Source: Cupriavidus sp. AU9028 (GTDB lineage: Bacteria > Pseudomonadota > Gammaproteobacteria > Burkholderiales > Burkholderiaceae). From it: DNA of 64,000 nt. The stretch is from the NCBI RefSeq assembly GCF_019795295.1, contig NZ_JAIMCG010000007.1, forward strand, positions 62,001 through 126,000. The letters run 5' to 3'. The position numbers and the translations under genes are program-made. Under the pieces are notes generated by a model. That model did no database searches. It was not told the DNA's origin and saw only the letters and a program-made list of their open reading frames with translations. Shown piece by piece: positions 7,743-17,851 of this stretch (position 1 is the first letter of the stretch; each line of letters starts with the position of its first letter).

Positions 7743-10658
7743 ATGTCCGATCCCAAGTCCAGCAAGCCCGGCAACAAGCCTGGCAAGAGCACTGAAAAGA
7801 GCAAATACCCGGTCAACCTGCTCGACACCGCCTTCCCGATGCGCGGCGACCTGCCCAGGCGCGAGCCGCTGTGGATCCAGCAGTGGCAGGAAAAGCGGAT
7901 CTACCAGGCCATCCGCGCCGCCCGTCGCGGCGCGAAGAAGTTCGTGCTGCACGACGGCCCCCCGTACGCCAACGGCGACATCCACATCGGCCACGCCGTC
8001 AACAAGATCCTGAAGGACATGATCGTCAAGGCCCGTGGCCTGAGCGGCCTGGACGCGGTCTACGTACCGGGCTGGGACTGCCACGGCATGCCGATCGAGA
8101 TCCAGATCGAGAAGCAGTTCGGCAAGGGCCTGCCGGTGCAGGAGGTCCAGTCGAAGGCGCGCGCCTACGCGACCGAGCAGATCGCTCGCCAGCGCCGTGA
8201 CTTCGAGCGCCTGGGCGTGCTGGGCGACTGGGCCGATCCCTATCTGACGATGAACTTCAGCAACGAGGCGGACGAGCTGCGGGCGCTGAGCAAGATCCTG
8301 CAGAAGGGGTACGTCTTCCGCGGCCTGAAGCCGGTCAACTGGTGCTTCGACTGCGGCTCGGCACTGGCCGAGGCCGAGGTCGAGTACAAGGACAAGACCG
8401 ATTTGTCGATCGATGTCGGTTTCCCCTTCGCCGAGCCCGAGAAGCTGGCGCAGGCATTCCGCGTGCCGCTGTCGCGCCTGCAGGGCCAGACCGGCTGGAT
8501 CGTGATCTGGACTACCACGCCCTGGACCATCCCGTCCAACCAGGCGCTGAACCTGCACCCGGAAATCGAGTATGCACTGGTCGAGACGCCCCGCGGCCTG
8601 CTGATCCTGGCCAGCGAGCGCGTCGAGGAACAGCTGAAGGTGTACGAGCTCGAAGGCACCGTGATCGCGACCTGCAAGGGCGAGGCGCTGACCGAAGTGC
8701 GCTTCCACCATCCGCTGGCGAAGATGGACACGGGCTACGATCGCCTGTCCCCGGTGTACCTGGGCGACTACGTGACCACCGATACCGGCACCGGCATCGT
8801 CCACTCGGCGCCCGCCTACGGCGTGGAAGATTTCCAGTCCTGCAAGGCCCACGGCATGCCGGACGAGGACGTGATCAGCCCGGTGATGGGCGATGGCGTC
8901 TATGCCAGCACGCTGCCGCTGTTCGGCGGCCTGTCGATCTGGGACGCCAACCCGCGCATCGTCGAGACGCTGAAGGCGTCGGGCAACCTGTTCCACTCGC
9001 AGCGCTATACGCACAGCTATATGCACTGCTGGCGCCACAAGACGCCGATCATCTACCGCGCCACCTCGCAGTGGTTCGCCGGCATGGACGTGCAGCCCAA
9101 CGACGACGGCCCGACCCTGCGCCAGACCGCGCTGGCCGGCATCGAGGCCACCGCCTTCTATCCGTCGTGGGGCAAGCAGCGCCTGCACAACATGATCGCC
9201 AACCGGCCGGACTGGACCCTGTCGCGCCAGCGCCAGTGGGGCGTGCCGATGGCCTTCTTCGTCCACAAGGAAACCGGCCAGCTGCATCCGCGCACGCCCG
9301 AACTGCTGGAAGCGGTGGCCCAGCGCGTCGAGCAGCAAGGCATCGAGGCCTGGCAGACGCTGGACGCGACCGCCTTCCTGACCGAGATGGGCGAGGCCGA
9401 CGCCGCCATGTATGAAAAGAACCGCGACACGCTGGATGTGTGGTTCGATTCCGGCACCACCCACTGGACCGTCATCCGCGGCTCGCACCGCGACAGTCTT
9501 TACGAGCCGGAAGCCGATACGCCCGATGGCCGGCTCGCCGACCTGTACCTGGAAGGTTCGGACCAGCATCGCGGCTGGTTCCACTCCTCGCTGCTGACCG
9601 CCTCGATGCTGTACGGCAAGCCGCCGTACAAGGCGCTGCTGACACACGGCTTCACCGTCGATGGCGAAGGCCGCAAGATGTCGAAGTCGCTCGGCAACAC
9701 CGTGTCGCCGCAGGAAATCGCCGACAAGATGGGCGCCGAAATCATCCGCCTGTGGGTCGCCTCGACCGACTACTCGGGCGAACTGGCCATCTCGGACGAG
9801 ATCCTCAAGCGCGTGGTGGAAGGCTATCGCCGCATCCGCAATACGCTGCGCTTCCTGCTGGCCAACCTGACCGACTACGACCACGAGAAGCACGCGCTGC
9901 CGCCGGAGCAATGGCTGGAGATCGACCGCTATGCGGTCGCGCTGACGGCGCAGATGCAGAAGGAACTGCTGTCGCACTACGACGTGTACGAGTTCCACCC
10001 GGTGGTGTCGAAGCTGCAGACCTTCTGCTCGGAAGACCTCGGCGGCTTCTACCTGGACGTGCTGAAGGACCGGCTCTACACCACCGCCGCCGACTCGCGG
10101 CCGCGCCGCGCCGCACAGAACGCGCTGTTCCACATCACCCAGGCGATGCTGCGCTGGATGGCGCCGTTCCTGTCCTTCACCGCCGAGGAAGCGTGGCAGG
10201 TGTTCGCCCACGGCACCGAGCATACCGACACCATCTTCACCAGCACCTACTACGAGGTGCCGGCGATCGACCGCGCCGATGACCTGCTGCAGAAATGGCA
10301 CACCTTGCGTGATGTGCGTGCGGAAGTGACGAAGCAACTGGAAGCGGTGCGGGTCGAGGGCGGCATCGGCTCGTCGCTGCAGGCCGAGGTGTCGATCCAG
10401 GCCGGCGGACCCGCGTTGCAGGCGCTGCAAAGCCTGGACAACGACCTGCGCTTCGTGCTGCTGACTTCGGCGGCCACCGTGTCGCCGGCACCGGACGGCG
10501 GCGACCTGCTGGTCACCGTCCATCCGTCGACCCACGACAAGTGCGAACGGTGCTGGCACTACCGCGCCGATGTGGGGCACGACGCCTCGCATCCGACGCT
10601 GTGCGGCCGCTGCACCAGCAACCTGTTCGGCAACGGTGAACCGAGGAGTCACGCCTGA
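7743..10658 (+). CDS. ileS: Isoleucyl-tRNA synthetase
   Basis: Class I synthetase (971 aa) that charges tRNA-Ile and edits misactivated valine. The HIGH signature is at 81-84 (GDIHIGHA), the editing CP1 domain follows with TTTPWT and [12 protein letters not shown], and the KMSKS loop is at 645-649. The C-terminus carries a zinc finger of two CxxC pairs (CERC and CGRC), typical of bacterial IleS type 1. Its stop codon overlaps the lspA start as TGATG, so the two are translationally coupled. A Lys/Ser-rich tail of about 20 residues precedes the core. The gap to ribF is 118 bp. Confidence 0.98.
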   Translation: MSDPKSSKPGNKPGKSTEKSKYPVNLLDTAFPMRGDLPRREPLWIQQWQEKRIYQAIRAARRGAKKFVLHDGPPYANGDIHIGHAVNKILKDMIVKARGLSGLDAVYVPGWDCHGMPIEIQIEKQFGKGLPVQEVQSKARAYATEQIARQRRDFERLGVLGDWADPYLTMNFSNEADELRALSKILQKGYVFRGLKPVNWCFDCGSALAEAEVEYKDKTDLSIDVGFPFAEPEKLAQAFRVPLSRLQGQTGWIVIWTTTPWTIPSNQALNLHPEIEYALVETPRGLLILASERVEEQLKVYELEGTVIATCKGEALTEVRFHHPLAKMDTGYDRLSPVYLGDYVTTDTGTGIVHSAPAYGVEDFQSCKAHGMPDEDVISPVMGDGVYASTLPLFGGLSIWDANPRIVETLKASGNLFHSQRYTHSYMHCWRHKTPIIYRATSQWFAGMDVQPNDDGPTLRQTALAGIEATAFYPSWGKQRLHNMIANRPDWTLSRQRQWGVPMAFFVHKETGQLHPRTPELLEAVAQRVEQQGIEAWQTLDATAFLTEMGEADAAMYEKNRDTLDVWFDSGTTHWTVIRGSHRDSLYEPEADTPDGRLADLYLEGSDQHRGWFHSSLLTASMLYGKPPYKALLTHGFTVDGEGRKMSKSLGNTVSPQEIADKMGAEIIRLWVASTDYSGELAISDEILKRVVEGYRRIRNTLRFLLANLTDYDHEKHALPPEQWLEIDRYAVALTAQMQKELLSHYDVYEFHPVVSKLQTFCSEDLGGFYLDVLKDRLYTTAADSRPRRAAQNALFHITQAMLRWMAPFLSFTAEEAWQVFAHGTEHTDTIFTSTYYEVPAIDRADDLLQKWHTLRDVRAEVTKQLEAVRVEGGIGSSLQAEVSIQAGGPALQALQSLDNDLRFVLLTSAATVSPAPDGGDLLVTVHPSTHDKCERCWHYRADVGHDASHPTLCGRCTSNLFGNGEPRSHA

Positions 10659-11182
10659 TGGCCGCCAACTCCCGCCCCGCCGCACGGCGCCGCACCGCTG
10701 CCGCCACCCGCAACGTCACGCCCTGGCTGTGGCTGTCGTTCTCGCTGCTGATCGTGCTGCTGGACCAGTTCCTGAAGATCCTGGTCGAGCGCAGCTTCAG
10801 CTACGGCGAGTCGCGCCCGGTCACCAGCTTCTTCAACCTGGTGCTGGTCTACAACAAGGGCGCTGCCTTCAGCTTCCTGGCGGATGCCGGCGGCTGGCAG
10901 CGCTGGTTCTTCACCATCCTCGGGCTGGCTGTGGGCGGCTTCATCGTCTGGCTGCTGTTCCGGCATACCGGGCAGAAGCTGTTCTGCCTGGCGGTCTCGC
11001 TGGTGATGGGCGGCGCCATCGGCAACGTGATCGACCGGATCGTCTATGGCCACGTGGTCGACTTCCTCGACTTCCATGCTGCTGGCTACCACTTCCCGGC
11101 CTTCAACCTGGCCGACTGCGCCATCACGGTCGGCGCCGTGCTGCTGATCGTGGACGAGCTGCGCCGGGTCCGGCGCCACTGA
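10658..11182 (+). CDS. lspA: Prolipoprotein signal peptidase II
   Basis: Inner-membrane aspartyl protease that removes the signal peptide from lipid-modified prolipoproteins. The 174-aa protein has four hydrophobic helices and both catalytic aspartates in their usual motifs, [14 protein letters not shown] and FNLADCAI. An Arg/Ala-rich cytoplasmic tail of about 20 residues precedes the first helix. It overlaps ileS by one base (TGATG), the classic ileS-lspA arrangement. A likely client in this window is the lipobox-bearing hydrolase encoded at 61972-63441. Confidence 0.97.
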   Translation: MAANSRPAARRRTAAATRNVTPWLWLSFSLLIVLLDQFLKILVERSFSYGESRPVTSFFNLVLVYNKGAAFSFLADAGGWQRWFFTILGLAVGGFIVWLLFRHTGQKLFCLAVSLVMGGAIGNVIDRIVYGHVVDFLDFHAAGYHFPAFNLADCAITVGAVLLIVDELRRVRRH

Positions 11183-11202
11183 TTCTTCCACCGCGACCCG
11201 CG

Positions 11203-11231
11203 GCCGGCGGCGGCAGAGCCGCGCCGCCGGC
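11203..11231 (+). terminator. GC-rich hairpin after lspA
   Basis: A 10-bp perfect stem (11203-11212 with 11222-11231) around a 9-nt loop lies 20 bp after the lspA stop. It lacks a U-tract, so it could be a weak terminator or an mRNA-end stabiliser ahead of coaBC. Confidence 0.4.
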
Positions 11232-11288
11232 GCTACCATTGCTTCCCGGCCCCCTTCTTCCAAGGACCGCTTTCCAGAGGACCGCTTC

Positions 11289-12488
11289 ATGGATCTGTCC
11301 GGCAAACACCTCGTCCTCGGCCTGACCGGCGGCATCGCCTGCTACAAGTCCGCCGAACTGGTCCGTCTGCTCACCAAGGCCGGCGCGACCGTGCAGGTGG
11401 TAATGACCGAGGCCGCGACCCAGTTCATCACGCCCGTCACGATGCAGGCCCTGTCGGGGCGCCCGGTCTACACCTCGCAGTGGGACGGCCGGATTCCCAA
11501 CAACATGGCGCATATCGACCTGTCGCGCGAGGCCGACGCCATCGTCATCGCCCCGGCCTCCACCGACTTCCTGGCGCGGCTGGCCAACGGGTTGTGCGAC
11601 GATCTGCTGTCCACGCTGTGCATCGCCCGCGACTGTCCGCTGCTGGTGGCGCCGGCAATGAACCGGCAGATGTGGATGGCACCGGCCACCCAGCGCAATA
11701 TCGCCACGCTGCGCGGCGATGGCGTGACGATCCTCGGTCCGGGCAGTGGCGACCAGGCCTGCGGCGAAGTCGGCGACGGCCGCATGCTGGAGCCGGAGGA
11801 GCTGCTGGAGGACATCGTCGCCCACTTCCAGCCCCGGCACCTGGCGGGCCGCCGCCTGCTGATCACCGCCGGCCCCACCTTCGAGGCAATCGACCCGGTA
11901 CGCGGCATCACCAACCTGTCCTCCGGCAAGATGGGATTTGCCATCGCCCGCGCGGCGCGCGAAGCCGGCGCTGACGTGGTGCTGGTGGCCGGCCCCACGG
12001 CGCTGCCCACTCCGCGCGGCGTCGCCCGGATCGACGTGGTCAGCGCCCGGCAGATGCACGACACCGTGCTGGCGCAGGTGGACCGGGCCGATGTCTTCGT
12101 CGCCGTCGCGGCAGTGGCGGACTGGCGCCCGGCGGAAGTGTCGGCGCAGAAGCTGAAGAAGACCGGCGACAGCGATACGCCCGAACTGCGCTTCGTGCAG
12201 AACCCCGATATCCTCGCCGCCGTCGCCGCGCGGCCCAATCCCCCGTACTGCGTCGGCTTTGCCGCCGAGAGCGAAGAGCTCGCCCGCCATGGCGAGGACA
12301 AGCGCCGCCGCAAGGGCGTGCCGCTGCTGGTCGGCAATATCGGCCACCATACCTTCGGCCGCGACGACAACGAGATCGTGCTGTTCGACGAGACCGGCAT
12401 GACCGCCCTGCCCCGGGCAGACAAGCTGGAGCTGGCCCGCCAGCTCGTTGCCGCGATCGCGCAGCGGCTGCCGGCGAGCCTCTTTTGA
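11289..12488 (+). CDS. coaBC: Bifunctional phosphopantothenoylcysteine decarboxylase/synthetase
   Basis: Catalyses two coenzyme A steps: CTP-dependent ligation of cysteine to 4'-phosphopantothenate, then FMN-dependent decarboxylation. The 399-aa protein begins with the flavoprotein CoaC domain (LTGGIACYKSAEL; the HIDLS active-site histidine near 75; PAMNRQMW near 120) and continues with CoaB from about 190 (ITAGPTFEAIDPVRGITNLS, then VAAVADWRP, and the KLKK motif near 292). Length is the usual one for the fusion. dut follows 44 bp downstream, as in many proteobacteria. Confidence 0.97.
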   Translation: MDLSGKHLVLGLTGGIACYKSAELVRLLTKAGATVQVVMTEAATQFITPVTMQALSGRPVYTSQWDGRIPNNMAHIDLSREADAIVIAPASTDFLARLANGLCDDLLSTLCIARDCPLLVAPAMNRQMWMAPATQRNIATLRGDGVTILGPGSGDQACGEVGDGRMLEPEELLEDIVAHFQPRHLAGRRLLITAGPTFEAIDPVRGITNLSSGKMGFAIARAAREAGADVVLVAGPTALPTPRGVARIDVVSARQMHDTVLAQVDRADVFVAVAAVADWRPAEVSAQKLKKTGDSDTPELRFVQNPDILAAVAARPNPPYCVGFAAESEELARHGEDKRRRKGVPLLVGNIGHHTFGRDDNEIVLFDETGMTALPRADKLELARQLVAAIAQRLPASLF

Positions 12489-12532
12489 TGCTGCACGCCG
12501 ACCGCCAACCTGACACAACCAACCGACTGACG

Positions 12533-13036
12533 ATGACCAATTCCGCCGCCAACCCCGTGGTCGAAATCAAGGTGCTGGACCAGCGCCTGCACCAGTGGGG
12601 GCTGCCGCGCTACCAGAGCGACATGGCTGCCGCCATTGATCTGCACGCCTGCATCGACGAGCCGTTGCGGCTGGAGGCTGGCAGCCCGGCGCAGCTGGTA
12701 CCGGCCGGCATTGCCGTGCATATGGGCAATCCCTACATGGCCGCCACCATCGCGCCACGCTCGGGCCTTGGCCACAAGAAGGGACTGGTACTGGGCAATT
12801 CGATCGGCGTGATCGACGCCGACTACCAGGGTCCGATCCTGGTCAGCGTCTGGAATCGCAACGCGCCAGGCACGCCGCCGATCGTGATCGAACCGGGCGA
12901 GCGCATTGCGCAGATGATGTTCGTACCGGTACTGCGGCCGGTTTTCCAGACCGTGGAGGCGTTTTCCGCCGACTCGGCGCGTGGCGCCGGCGGCTTCGGT
13001 TCGACCGGCGTGCACCACGGCGGCCAGGCCGGCTGA
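12533..13036 (+). CDS. dut: dUTP diphosphatase
   Basis: Hydrolyses dUTP to dUMP and pyrophosphate, keeping uracil out of DNA and supplying thymidylate synthesis. The 167-aa trimeric-type dUTPase has AAAIDLHA near 35, APRSGLG near 78, GVIDADYQGPI near 93 and the C-terminal P-loop-like RGAGGFGSTG near 150. The ATG at 12533 is preferred because the family N-terminus begins there; an ATG 48 bp upstream would add an atypical extension. It probably shares a transcript with coaBC. Confidence 0.97.
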   Translation: MTNSAANPVVEIKVLDQRLHQWGLPRYQSDMAAAIDLHACIDEPLRLEAGSPAQLVPAGIAVHMGNPYMAATIAPRSGLGHKKGLVLGNSIGVIDADYQGPILVSVWNRNAPGTPPIVIEPGERIAQMMFVPVLRPVFQTVEAFSADSARGAGGFGSTGVHHGGQAG

Positions 13037-13093
13037 TCCCGCAGCAGTCGAGCCCGCCCGCGGCCGGCGCCTCTGCTACGTCTCAGCTACGCC

Positions 13094-13942
13094 TCAGCCG
13101 CGCCGCTGCTCGAACAGCAGGGCGACGCCGGCAGCCGAGTCCGCCGGAATCAGGCTCTCGGTTGCACTCAGATCGCGGTACTCGACCCCGGCGCGGCGCC
13201 AGCCCTCGCGGGCCGCGTCGAGCGAGTCGGTGCGCAGCCGCATCGCCGCATAACCCGGCCCCTCCCTGCGAATCAGTTCGGTACCGGTCGCGGCGGACAG
13301 CGCCTGCGGTGTGGAAATCACGAGCGTCGCATCCCCCACCGCCAGGCTGCAGACGTGCTGGCTCAGCTCGGTCAACTCGGCCTGCAACAGCTCCGCATAG
13401 GCACGCCCCGTAGCGTCCACGAGCGACGGCGCCACCACCAGGAACATGGTGCTGATCGACAGCGCGCCGTTCGGATGGGCCATCCATTCGGGCCGCCATA
13501 GCAGTTCCGGCGTGCGATGCTCGCACAGGAAAAAGCGCGCACCCGGAGCGTCATCCATGGCGGTGACGACAAAGGAAGCAGGGTGCTCGCTGCCATCGTC
13601 CAGCCGAACCGGGCGCGAGAATGCGATCGGATCGGCGGTGTGCCAGCCGCCCGCGCGCAGCATCGCCGCATCGCCCGCGGCGTCCTGCGTGCGGCTGGAC
13701 AAGGCGGCGCAACCGCCGCCACGCTGCTGCACGTTCCAGTAGTACTGGCGCGCCGGGCTGGCGCCCTCCACCTGCAGCAGCTCGATGTAGTTGCCGTCCA
13801 GCATCACGCAGTGATTGCGCGAGCCGAGGGTATGGAACCCCATGGGCGTCAGCGTGAAGCCCAGGCGGCGCCATTGTTCGGCCCCGGCAGCGAGATCGGG
13901 GCAAACCACGACGGCATGGTCGATCGGACGAGGCACGGTCAT
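13094..13942 (-). CDS. Glyoxalase-like (VOC superfamily) protein
   Basis: Predicted 282-aa cytosolic protein resembling the glyoxalase-like domain family within the vicinal oxygen chelate superfamily. The N-terminus (IDHAVVVCPDLAAG, then LGFTLTPMGFHTLGSRNHCVML) has the beta-alpha-beta-beta-beta pattern and a His at 8 typical of a VOC half. A second half follows from about 130. The substrate cannot be deduced; members include dioxygenases, lyases and resistance proteins. The start at 13942 is the ATG immediately before the conserved domain. It converges with dut and is separated from clpA by a strong terminator, so it probably has its own promoter in the short gap at 13943-13998. Confidence 0.75.
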   Translation of the reverse strand: MTVPRPIDHAVVVCPDLAAGAEQWRRLGFTLTPMGFHTLGSRNHCVMLDGNYIELLQVEGASPARQYYWNVQQRGGGCAALSSRTQDAAGDAAMLRAGGWHTADPIAFSRPVRLDDGSEHPASFVVTAMDDAPGARFFLCEHRTPELLWRPEWMAHPNGALSISTMFLVVAPSLVDATGRAYAELLQAELTELSQHVCSLAVGDATLVISTPQALSAATGTELIRREGPGYAAMRLRTDSLDAAREGWRRAGVEYRDLSATESLIPADSAAGVALLFEQRRG

Positions 13943-13998
13943 TCGGTCACTCTCCGTACAAGACAGCGATAGAGCGCCATCGCCTGGCGCCGGCCCAG

Positions 13999-14028
13999 AA
14001 AAAAGGGGGCGGCATGTTTGCCGCCCCC
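13999..14028 (-). terminator. Intrinsic terminator of the clpSA operon
   Basis: A perfect 10-bp GC-rich stem (14005-14014 with 14019-14028, loop TGTT) is followed on the minus strand by six U residues (A-run at 13999-14004). It lies about 75 bp beyond the clpA stop codon. Confidence 0.85.
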
Positions 14029-14101
14029 GCCTATTGTGACGAAGAATGGGTCGAATCACCACCCGGATTTGACGCAGCGCCGCAAAGAAGCGGCGCCTGA
14101 A

Positions 14102-16399
14102 TCACGCTTCGGCGCGTTGCTCGCTCTCTGGCGCCTCTGGCGGCTCGGCGTCGACCTCGACAAAGTCCAGCTTGATCTGCTCCTGCTCGTCCAGGTCCAC
14201 GATCACCTTGCCGCCGGACACCAGCTTGCCGAACAGCAACTCGTCGGCCAGCGCCTTGCGGATCATGTCCTGGATCAGTCGCTGCATCGGCCGCGCCCCC
14301 ATCAGCGGATCGAACCCCTTGCGCGCCAGGAACTTGCGCAGGCCGTCGCTGAAATTGGCCTCGACCTTCTTCTCGTGCAGTTGCTCTTCCAGCTGCATCA
14401 GGAACTTGTCCACCACCCGCAGGATGATTTCCTCATCCAGTGCACGGAAGCTGATGATCGCGTCCAGGCGGTTGCGGAACTCCGGCGTGAACATGCGCTT
14501 GATGTCGGCCATCTCGTCGCCGCGCTGGCGCGACGACGTAAAGCCGATGGTGCCCCGGTTCATCGCCTCGGCGCCCGCGTTGGTCGTCATGATGATGACG
14601 ACATTGCGGAAGTCCGCCCGCCGGCCGTTGTTGTCGGTCAGCGCGCCGTGATCCATCACCTGCAGCAGGATATTGAAGATATCCGGGTGCGCCTTCTCGA
14701 TCTCGTCGAGCAGCAGCACGCAGTGCGGCTTCTTGGTGACGGCTTCGGTCAGCAGACCGCCCTGGTCGAAGCCCACGTATCCCGGCGGCGCGCCGATCAG
14801 CCGGCTGACCGCGTGGCGTTCCATGTACTCCGACATGTCGAAGCGAATCAGCTCGATGCCGAGGATGAACGCCAGTTGCTTGGCGACCTCGGTCTTGCCG
14901 ACGCCCGTGGGGCCCGAGAACAGGAAGGAGCCAATCGGCTTGTCGGTCTTGCCCAGGCCGGCACGCGACATCTTGATCGCCGCGGCCAGCGCCTCGATCG
15001 CCGGGTCCTGGCCGAACACCACCGACTTCAGATCGCGGTCCAGCGTCTGCAGCTTGCTGCGGTCGTCCTGGTTGACGCTCTGCGGCGGGATGCGGGCGAT
15101 ACGCGACACGATTTCCTCGATCTCGCCCTTGCCGATCGTCTTCTTCTGCTTCGACTTCGGCAGGATGCGTTGCGCCGCACCGGCCTCGTCGATCACGTCG
15201 ATCGCCTTGTCCGGCAGATGACGGTCGGTGATGAAGCGTGCCGACAGTTCCGCCGCGGCCGTCAATGCCGCCGCCGCGTACTTGACGCCGTGGTGCTCCT
15301 CGAAGCGCGACTTCAGGCCGCGCAGGATCTGCACGGTCTGGTCGACCGAGGGCTCCACCACATCGATCTTCTGGAAACGACGCGACAGCGCCGCATCCTT
15401 TTCAAAGATGCCGCGGTATTCGGTGAACGTGGTCGCGCCGATGCACTTGAGCTGCCCCGACGACAGCGCCGGCTTGAGCAGATTGCTCGCGTCCAGCGTG
15501 CCGCCCGACGCCGCACCGGCGCCAATCAGCGTGTGGATCTCGTCGATGAACAGGATCGCGTTCGGATTGTCCTTCAGCGACTTGAGCACGCCCTTCAGCC
15601 GCTGCTCGAAGTCGCCACGGTACTTGGTGCCGGCCAGCAGCGCGCCCATGTCGAGCGAGTACACGACTGCCTTTTCCAGGATGTCGGGCACTTCGTTCTT
15701 GGTAATGCGCCAAGCCAGGCCTTCGGCGATCGCGGTCTTGCCCACGCCGGCCTCGCCGACCAGCAGCGGATTGTTCTTGCGGCGGCGGCACAGCACCTGC
15801 ACCACCCGCTCGACCTCGCTCTCGCGGCCGATCAGCGGATCGATCTTGCCGGCCTTGGCCAGTGCGTTCAGGTTCTGCGTGTATTGCTCGAGCGGGCTTT
15901 CCTTGCCGTCCGCGCCCTCGCCTTCCGCGGCTGCGTCGCCGTGCTTGGCCGGTTCCGACTGGTCCTTGCGGATGCCGTGGCTGATGAAATTGACCACGTC
16001 CAGGCGCGTGACACCCTGCTGCTGCAAATAGTACACAGCATGGGAATCCTTCTCGCCGAAGATGGCCACCAGCACATTGGCGCCGGTGACTTCCTTCTTG
16101 CCGTTCGAGGTCGACTGGACATGCATGATGGCGCGCTGAATCACGCGCTGGAAACCCAGCGTCGGTTGCGTGTCCACCTCGTCCGTGCCGGGCACGACCG
16201 GCGTGTTGTCGACGATGAAATTCTTCAGACTGGTGCGCAGATCCTCGATATTCGCTGCGCAGGCGCGAAGAACCTCGGCCGCTGTCGGGTTGTCCAGCAA
16301 CGCCAACAGCAGGTGCTCCACGGTAATGAATTCGTGGCGTGCCTGCCGGGCCTCGACAAAGGCCATGTGCAGGCTGACTTCCAGTTCTTGCGCAATCAT
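14102..16399 (-). CDS. clpA: ATP-dependent Clp protease ATP-binding subunit ClpA
   Basis: AAA+ unfoldase (765 aa) that feeds substrates, including N-degron proteins delivered by ClpS, into ClpP. It has the double Clp N-domain (1-145), first AAA+ module with Walker A GEAGVGKT at 215-222 and sensor segment FIDEIHT, and second module with GPTGVGKT near 500 and [12 protein letters not shown]. The TIGF segment before the [11 protein letters not shown] motif occupies the place of the ClpP-binding IGL loop. The ATG at 16397-16399 overlaps the clpS stop as ATGA; an upstream ATG six codons earlier is less family-like. No clpP is in the window. Confidence 0.97.
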   Translation of the reverse strand: MIAQELEVSLHMAFVEARQARHEFITVEHLLLALLDNPTAAEVLRACAANIEDLRTSLKNFIVDNTPVVPGTDEVDTQPTLGFQRVIQRAIMHVQSTSNGKKEVTGANVLVAIFGEKDSHAVYYLQQQGVTRLDVVNFISHGIRKDQSEPAKHGDAAAEGEGADGKESPLEQYTQNLNALAKAGKIDPLIGRESEVERVVQVLCRRRKNNPLLVGEAGVGKTAIAEGLAWRITKNEVPDILEKAVVYSLDMGALLAGTKYRGDFEQRLKGVLKSLKDNPNAILFIDEIHTLIGAGAASGGTLDASNLLKPALSSGQLKCIGATTFTEYRGIFEKDAALSRRFQKIDVVEPSVDQTVQILRGLKSRFEEHHGVKYAAAALTAAAELSARFITDRHLPDKAIDVIDEAGAAQRILPKSKQKKTIGKGEIEEIVSRIARIPPQSVNQDDRSKLQTLDRDLKSVVFGQDPAIEALAAAIKMSRAGLGKTDKPIGSFLFSGPTGVGKTEVAKQLAFILGIELIRFDMSEYMERHAVSRLIGAPPGYVGFDQGGLLTEAVTKKPHCVLLLDEIEKAHPDIFNILLQVMDHGALTDNNGRRADFRNVVIIMTTNAGAEAMNRGTIGFTSSRQRGDEMADIKRMFTPEFRNRLDAIISFRALDEEIILRVVDKFLMQLEEQLHEKKVEANFSDGLRKFLARKGFDPLMGARPMQRLIQDMIRKALADELLFGKLVSGGKVIVDLDEQEQIKLDFVEVDAEPPEAPESEQRAEA

Positions 16400-16722
16400 G
16401 CTTCCTCCATCACGCACTGCAGCGGATGCCCGGCCTGCCGTGCGTGCGTTGACACCAGCTCGACTTTCGTCGCCGCGATATCCCTGGTGTAGATACCGCA
16501 GACTCCCTTGCCCTCCCGATGGACGGTCAGCATGATCTGCGTCGCCGTTTCTCGGTCCCTGCCGAAATACTGCTGCAGGATCATCACGACGAACTCCATC
16601 GGCGTGTAGTCGTCGTTCAGCAGTACCACCTTGTACATCGACGGCGGCTTGAGCGCCTGCTCTTGCCGCTCGATGACAGTATCTGCATCGCGTTGTGGGA
16701 CGTTCGCCAGCCGTGTAACCAT
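16396..16722 (-). CDS. clpS: ClpS adaptor for N-degron proteolysis
   Basis: Adaptor of 108 aa that binds ClpA's N-domain and delivers substrates with bulky hydrophobic N-terminal residues. The core carries the substrate-pocket motif [13 protein letters not shown] near 34-46 and [11 protein letters not shown] near 69-79, both diagnostic. The first 25 residues form the extended tail that engages ClpA. It is first in an ATGA-coupled clpS-clpA operon. A near-consensus sigma-32 promoter ends about 34 bp upstream of its start, so the pair should be heat-inducible. Confidence 0.97.
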   Translation of the reverse strand: MVTRLANVPQRDADTVIERQEQALKPPSMYKVVLLNDDYTPMEFVVMILQQYFGRDRETATQIMLTVHREGKGVCGIYTRDIAATKVELVSTHARQAGHPLQCVMEEA

Positions 16723-16755
16723 GGCCTTATTCTAACCCCTTCGCTCAAGTCTGCA

Positions 16756-16782
16756 ATTTGGGGGAAAGCCGGCCGTTTCAAG
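16756..16782 (-). promoter_or_regulatory. Sigma-32 (RpoH)-type promoter of clpSA
   Basis: On the minus strand CTTGAA (16777-16782) is followed after exactly 13 nt by CCCCAAAT (16756-16763), compared with the E. coli RpoH consensus CTTGAA-N13-CCCCATNT. The -35 is perfect and the -10 has one mismatch. It reads towards clpS, 34 bp from its ATG. Confidence 0.7.
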
Positions 16783-16927
16783 GGCCAGGCATGTGTTTGT
16801 GGGCCATGGCACGGACAGCGATGTGCCGGACACCGCCCCTCCCGTGACAGGCAACTGTCGTGACACTAGCACGAACAGTGCCGCCTCTGCCCGACCCCAC
16901 ACCGCGCGAGGGTGGGAAAACGCCGTC

Positions 16928-16956
16928 TTGACAGCGCCCGGGTTTGCCAGAAGAAT
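16928..16956 (+). promoter_or_regulatory. Sigma-70 promoter of the cold-shock gene
   Basis: A perfect TTGACA -35 (16928-16933) is separated by 17 nt from AAGAAT (16951-16956), which matches the TATAAT consensus at four of six positions. It would start a transcript near 16963 with a leader of about 200 nt before the cold-shock ORF. The region 16783-16927 between the two divergent promoters shows no gene. Confidence 0.65.
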
Positions 16957-16962
16957 CGTTCG

Positions 16963-17162
16963 AACATTCGGATCAGGCCCCGCGAGCCAAGCATCAGGCC
17001 GGGTTCGAGTGCTCCGTGAGCAGGGAGGCCCACGGATCCGACGGCAGCGCCCGCGAGGGCGCTTCCTTGCTTGGAAGCTGCGCCCGGCATGCCGGGTGCG
17101 GCAACACGGCAGGCCCGCGGCGCCCCCCTGCATTGAAATCTGCTTTTTCGTTGGGGGAGTTT
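16963..17162 (+). promoter_or_regulatory. Long structured 5' leader of the cold-shock gene
   Basis: About 200 nt separate the predicted start site from the ORF. Three hairpins stand in a row: GCGCCC/GGGCGC (17047-17062, loop GCGA), CTTCC/GGAAG (17062-17077) and the 14-bp palindrome at 17083-17096. A strong ribosome site, GGGGGAG, sits a few bases before the ATG. Long folded leaders are the known thermosensor of cspA-type genes; a thermosensor function here is inferred from that precedent. Confidence 0.5.
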
Positions 17163-17369
17163 ATGGCAAGCGGTACTGTCAAATGGTTCAATGACGCCAA
17201 GGGGTTCGGGTTCATCACGCCGGACAGCGGCGAGGAAGAACTGTTTGCGCACTTTTCGGCCATCCAGATGAATGGTTTCAAGACCCTGAAAGAGGGCCAG
17301 CGCGTCTCGTTCGAGATCGTGCAAGGTCCGAAGGGCAAGCAAGCCACCAACATCCAGAACGCCGCCTGA
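17163..17369 (+). CDS. Cold-shock protein of the CspA family
   Basis: Single OB-fold nucleic-acid-binding protein of 68 aa that melts RNA secondary structure at low temperature or in stationary phase. RNP1 (KGFGFITP, residues 13-20) and the RNP2-like LFAHFSAI (about 29-36) are present, and the length matches CspA/CspC/CspD-type proteins. The start is fixed by a GGGGGAG ribosome site just upstream. It is divergent from clpSA, a common neighbour pairing in beta- and gammaproteobacteria, where the clpS-adjacent member is often called cspD. Confidence 0.95.
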   Translation: MASGTVKWFNDAKGFGFITPDSGEEELFAHFSAIQMNGFKTLKEGQRVSFEIVQGPKGKQATNIQNAA

Positions 17370-17528
17370 GCGCACTGCCACTGCACCGGCCGACTAGAGC
17401 CAGCGGCGGTGGCAAGCGGATAGGCGGCGCACTCCCAGCGGGGGCGAGCAGGGATAATGCAGCAGCACCGCTTGCGGTGCAGTAGGTTTGGTACCCTGAG
17501 CGCAGTGGAGCGCGTAGCCAATTCCGGG

Positions 17529-17556
17529 AAAGGCCTGGCAGCAATGCCAGGCCTTT
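17529..17556. terminator. Bidirectional terminator between the cold-shock gene and the small membrane-protein gene
   Basis: A perfect 12-bp stem (17529-17540 with 17545-17556, loop GCAA) has T-rich sequence on its plus-strand 3' side and A residues on the other, so it can end transcripts from both sides. The 159 bp between the cold-shock stop and this stem hold one further palindrome (17465-17480) but no ORF. Confidence 0.75.
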
Positions 17557-17572
17557 CTTATTGTCCGCGTCG

Positions 17573-17848
17573 TTAGTCGTTCCGACACGAGTCCCGGCAC
17601 GCGCCTCTGCTGGCGAGATAATGCCTCAGCATGCCAAGCGCTTCCCGACCAAGGCCATGGGCAATTCCCAACGCATCGGGGGGTGCCTCCCGGCGCCGAC
17701 CGTCCATGGGTTGAAAAGCGAAGCGCAGAAGCGCCAATACCAGCAAGGCGCCGATTGACGCCAGCACGATCAGCGGCGTGACGAACCAGGTCGCCTGATA
17801 AGTGCTCGCCGTGGTCGGACTTGCCACCCGCTCCCCCACGGTCGCCAT
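17573..17848 (-). CDS. Small single-span membrane protein, unknown function
   Basis: Predicted 91-aa protein not recognised as a named family. One strongly hydrophobic segment spans about 20-43 (WFVTPLIVLASIGALLVLAL), flanked by a short Ser/Thr-rich N-terminus and a basic C-terminal half with a helical stretch (LGREALGMLRHYL). No signal-peptidase site is obvious. It is the third gene of a tight unit: its ATG lies 3 nt beyond the stop of the preceding small membrane-protein gene. The terminator at 17529-17556 follows directly. Because it is short and unrecognised, confidence rests on the tight spacing and plausible composition. Confidence 0.55.
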   Translation of the reverse strand: MATVGERVASPTTASTYQATWFVTPLIVLASIGALLVLALLRFAFQPMDGRRREAPPDALGIAHGLGREALGMLRHYLASRGACRDSCRND

Positions 17849-17851
17849 CCA

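Noticed and set aside
7617-10685. An open frame of about 1,020 codons antisense to ileS
   Set aside because: It mirrors the third-codon-position GC bias of ileS, has low-complexity composition rich in Arg, Gln, His and Leu, and shows no recognisable domain. High-GC genomes produce such shadows routinely.
17370-17528. A tRNA or small RNA gene after the cold-shock ORF
   Set aside because: There is a palindrome at 17465-17480 and a terminator, but no cloverleaf, no T-loop consensus and no convincing promoter.
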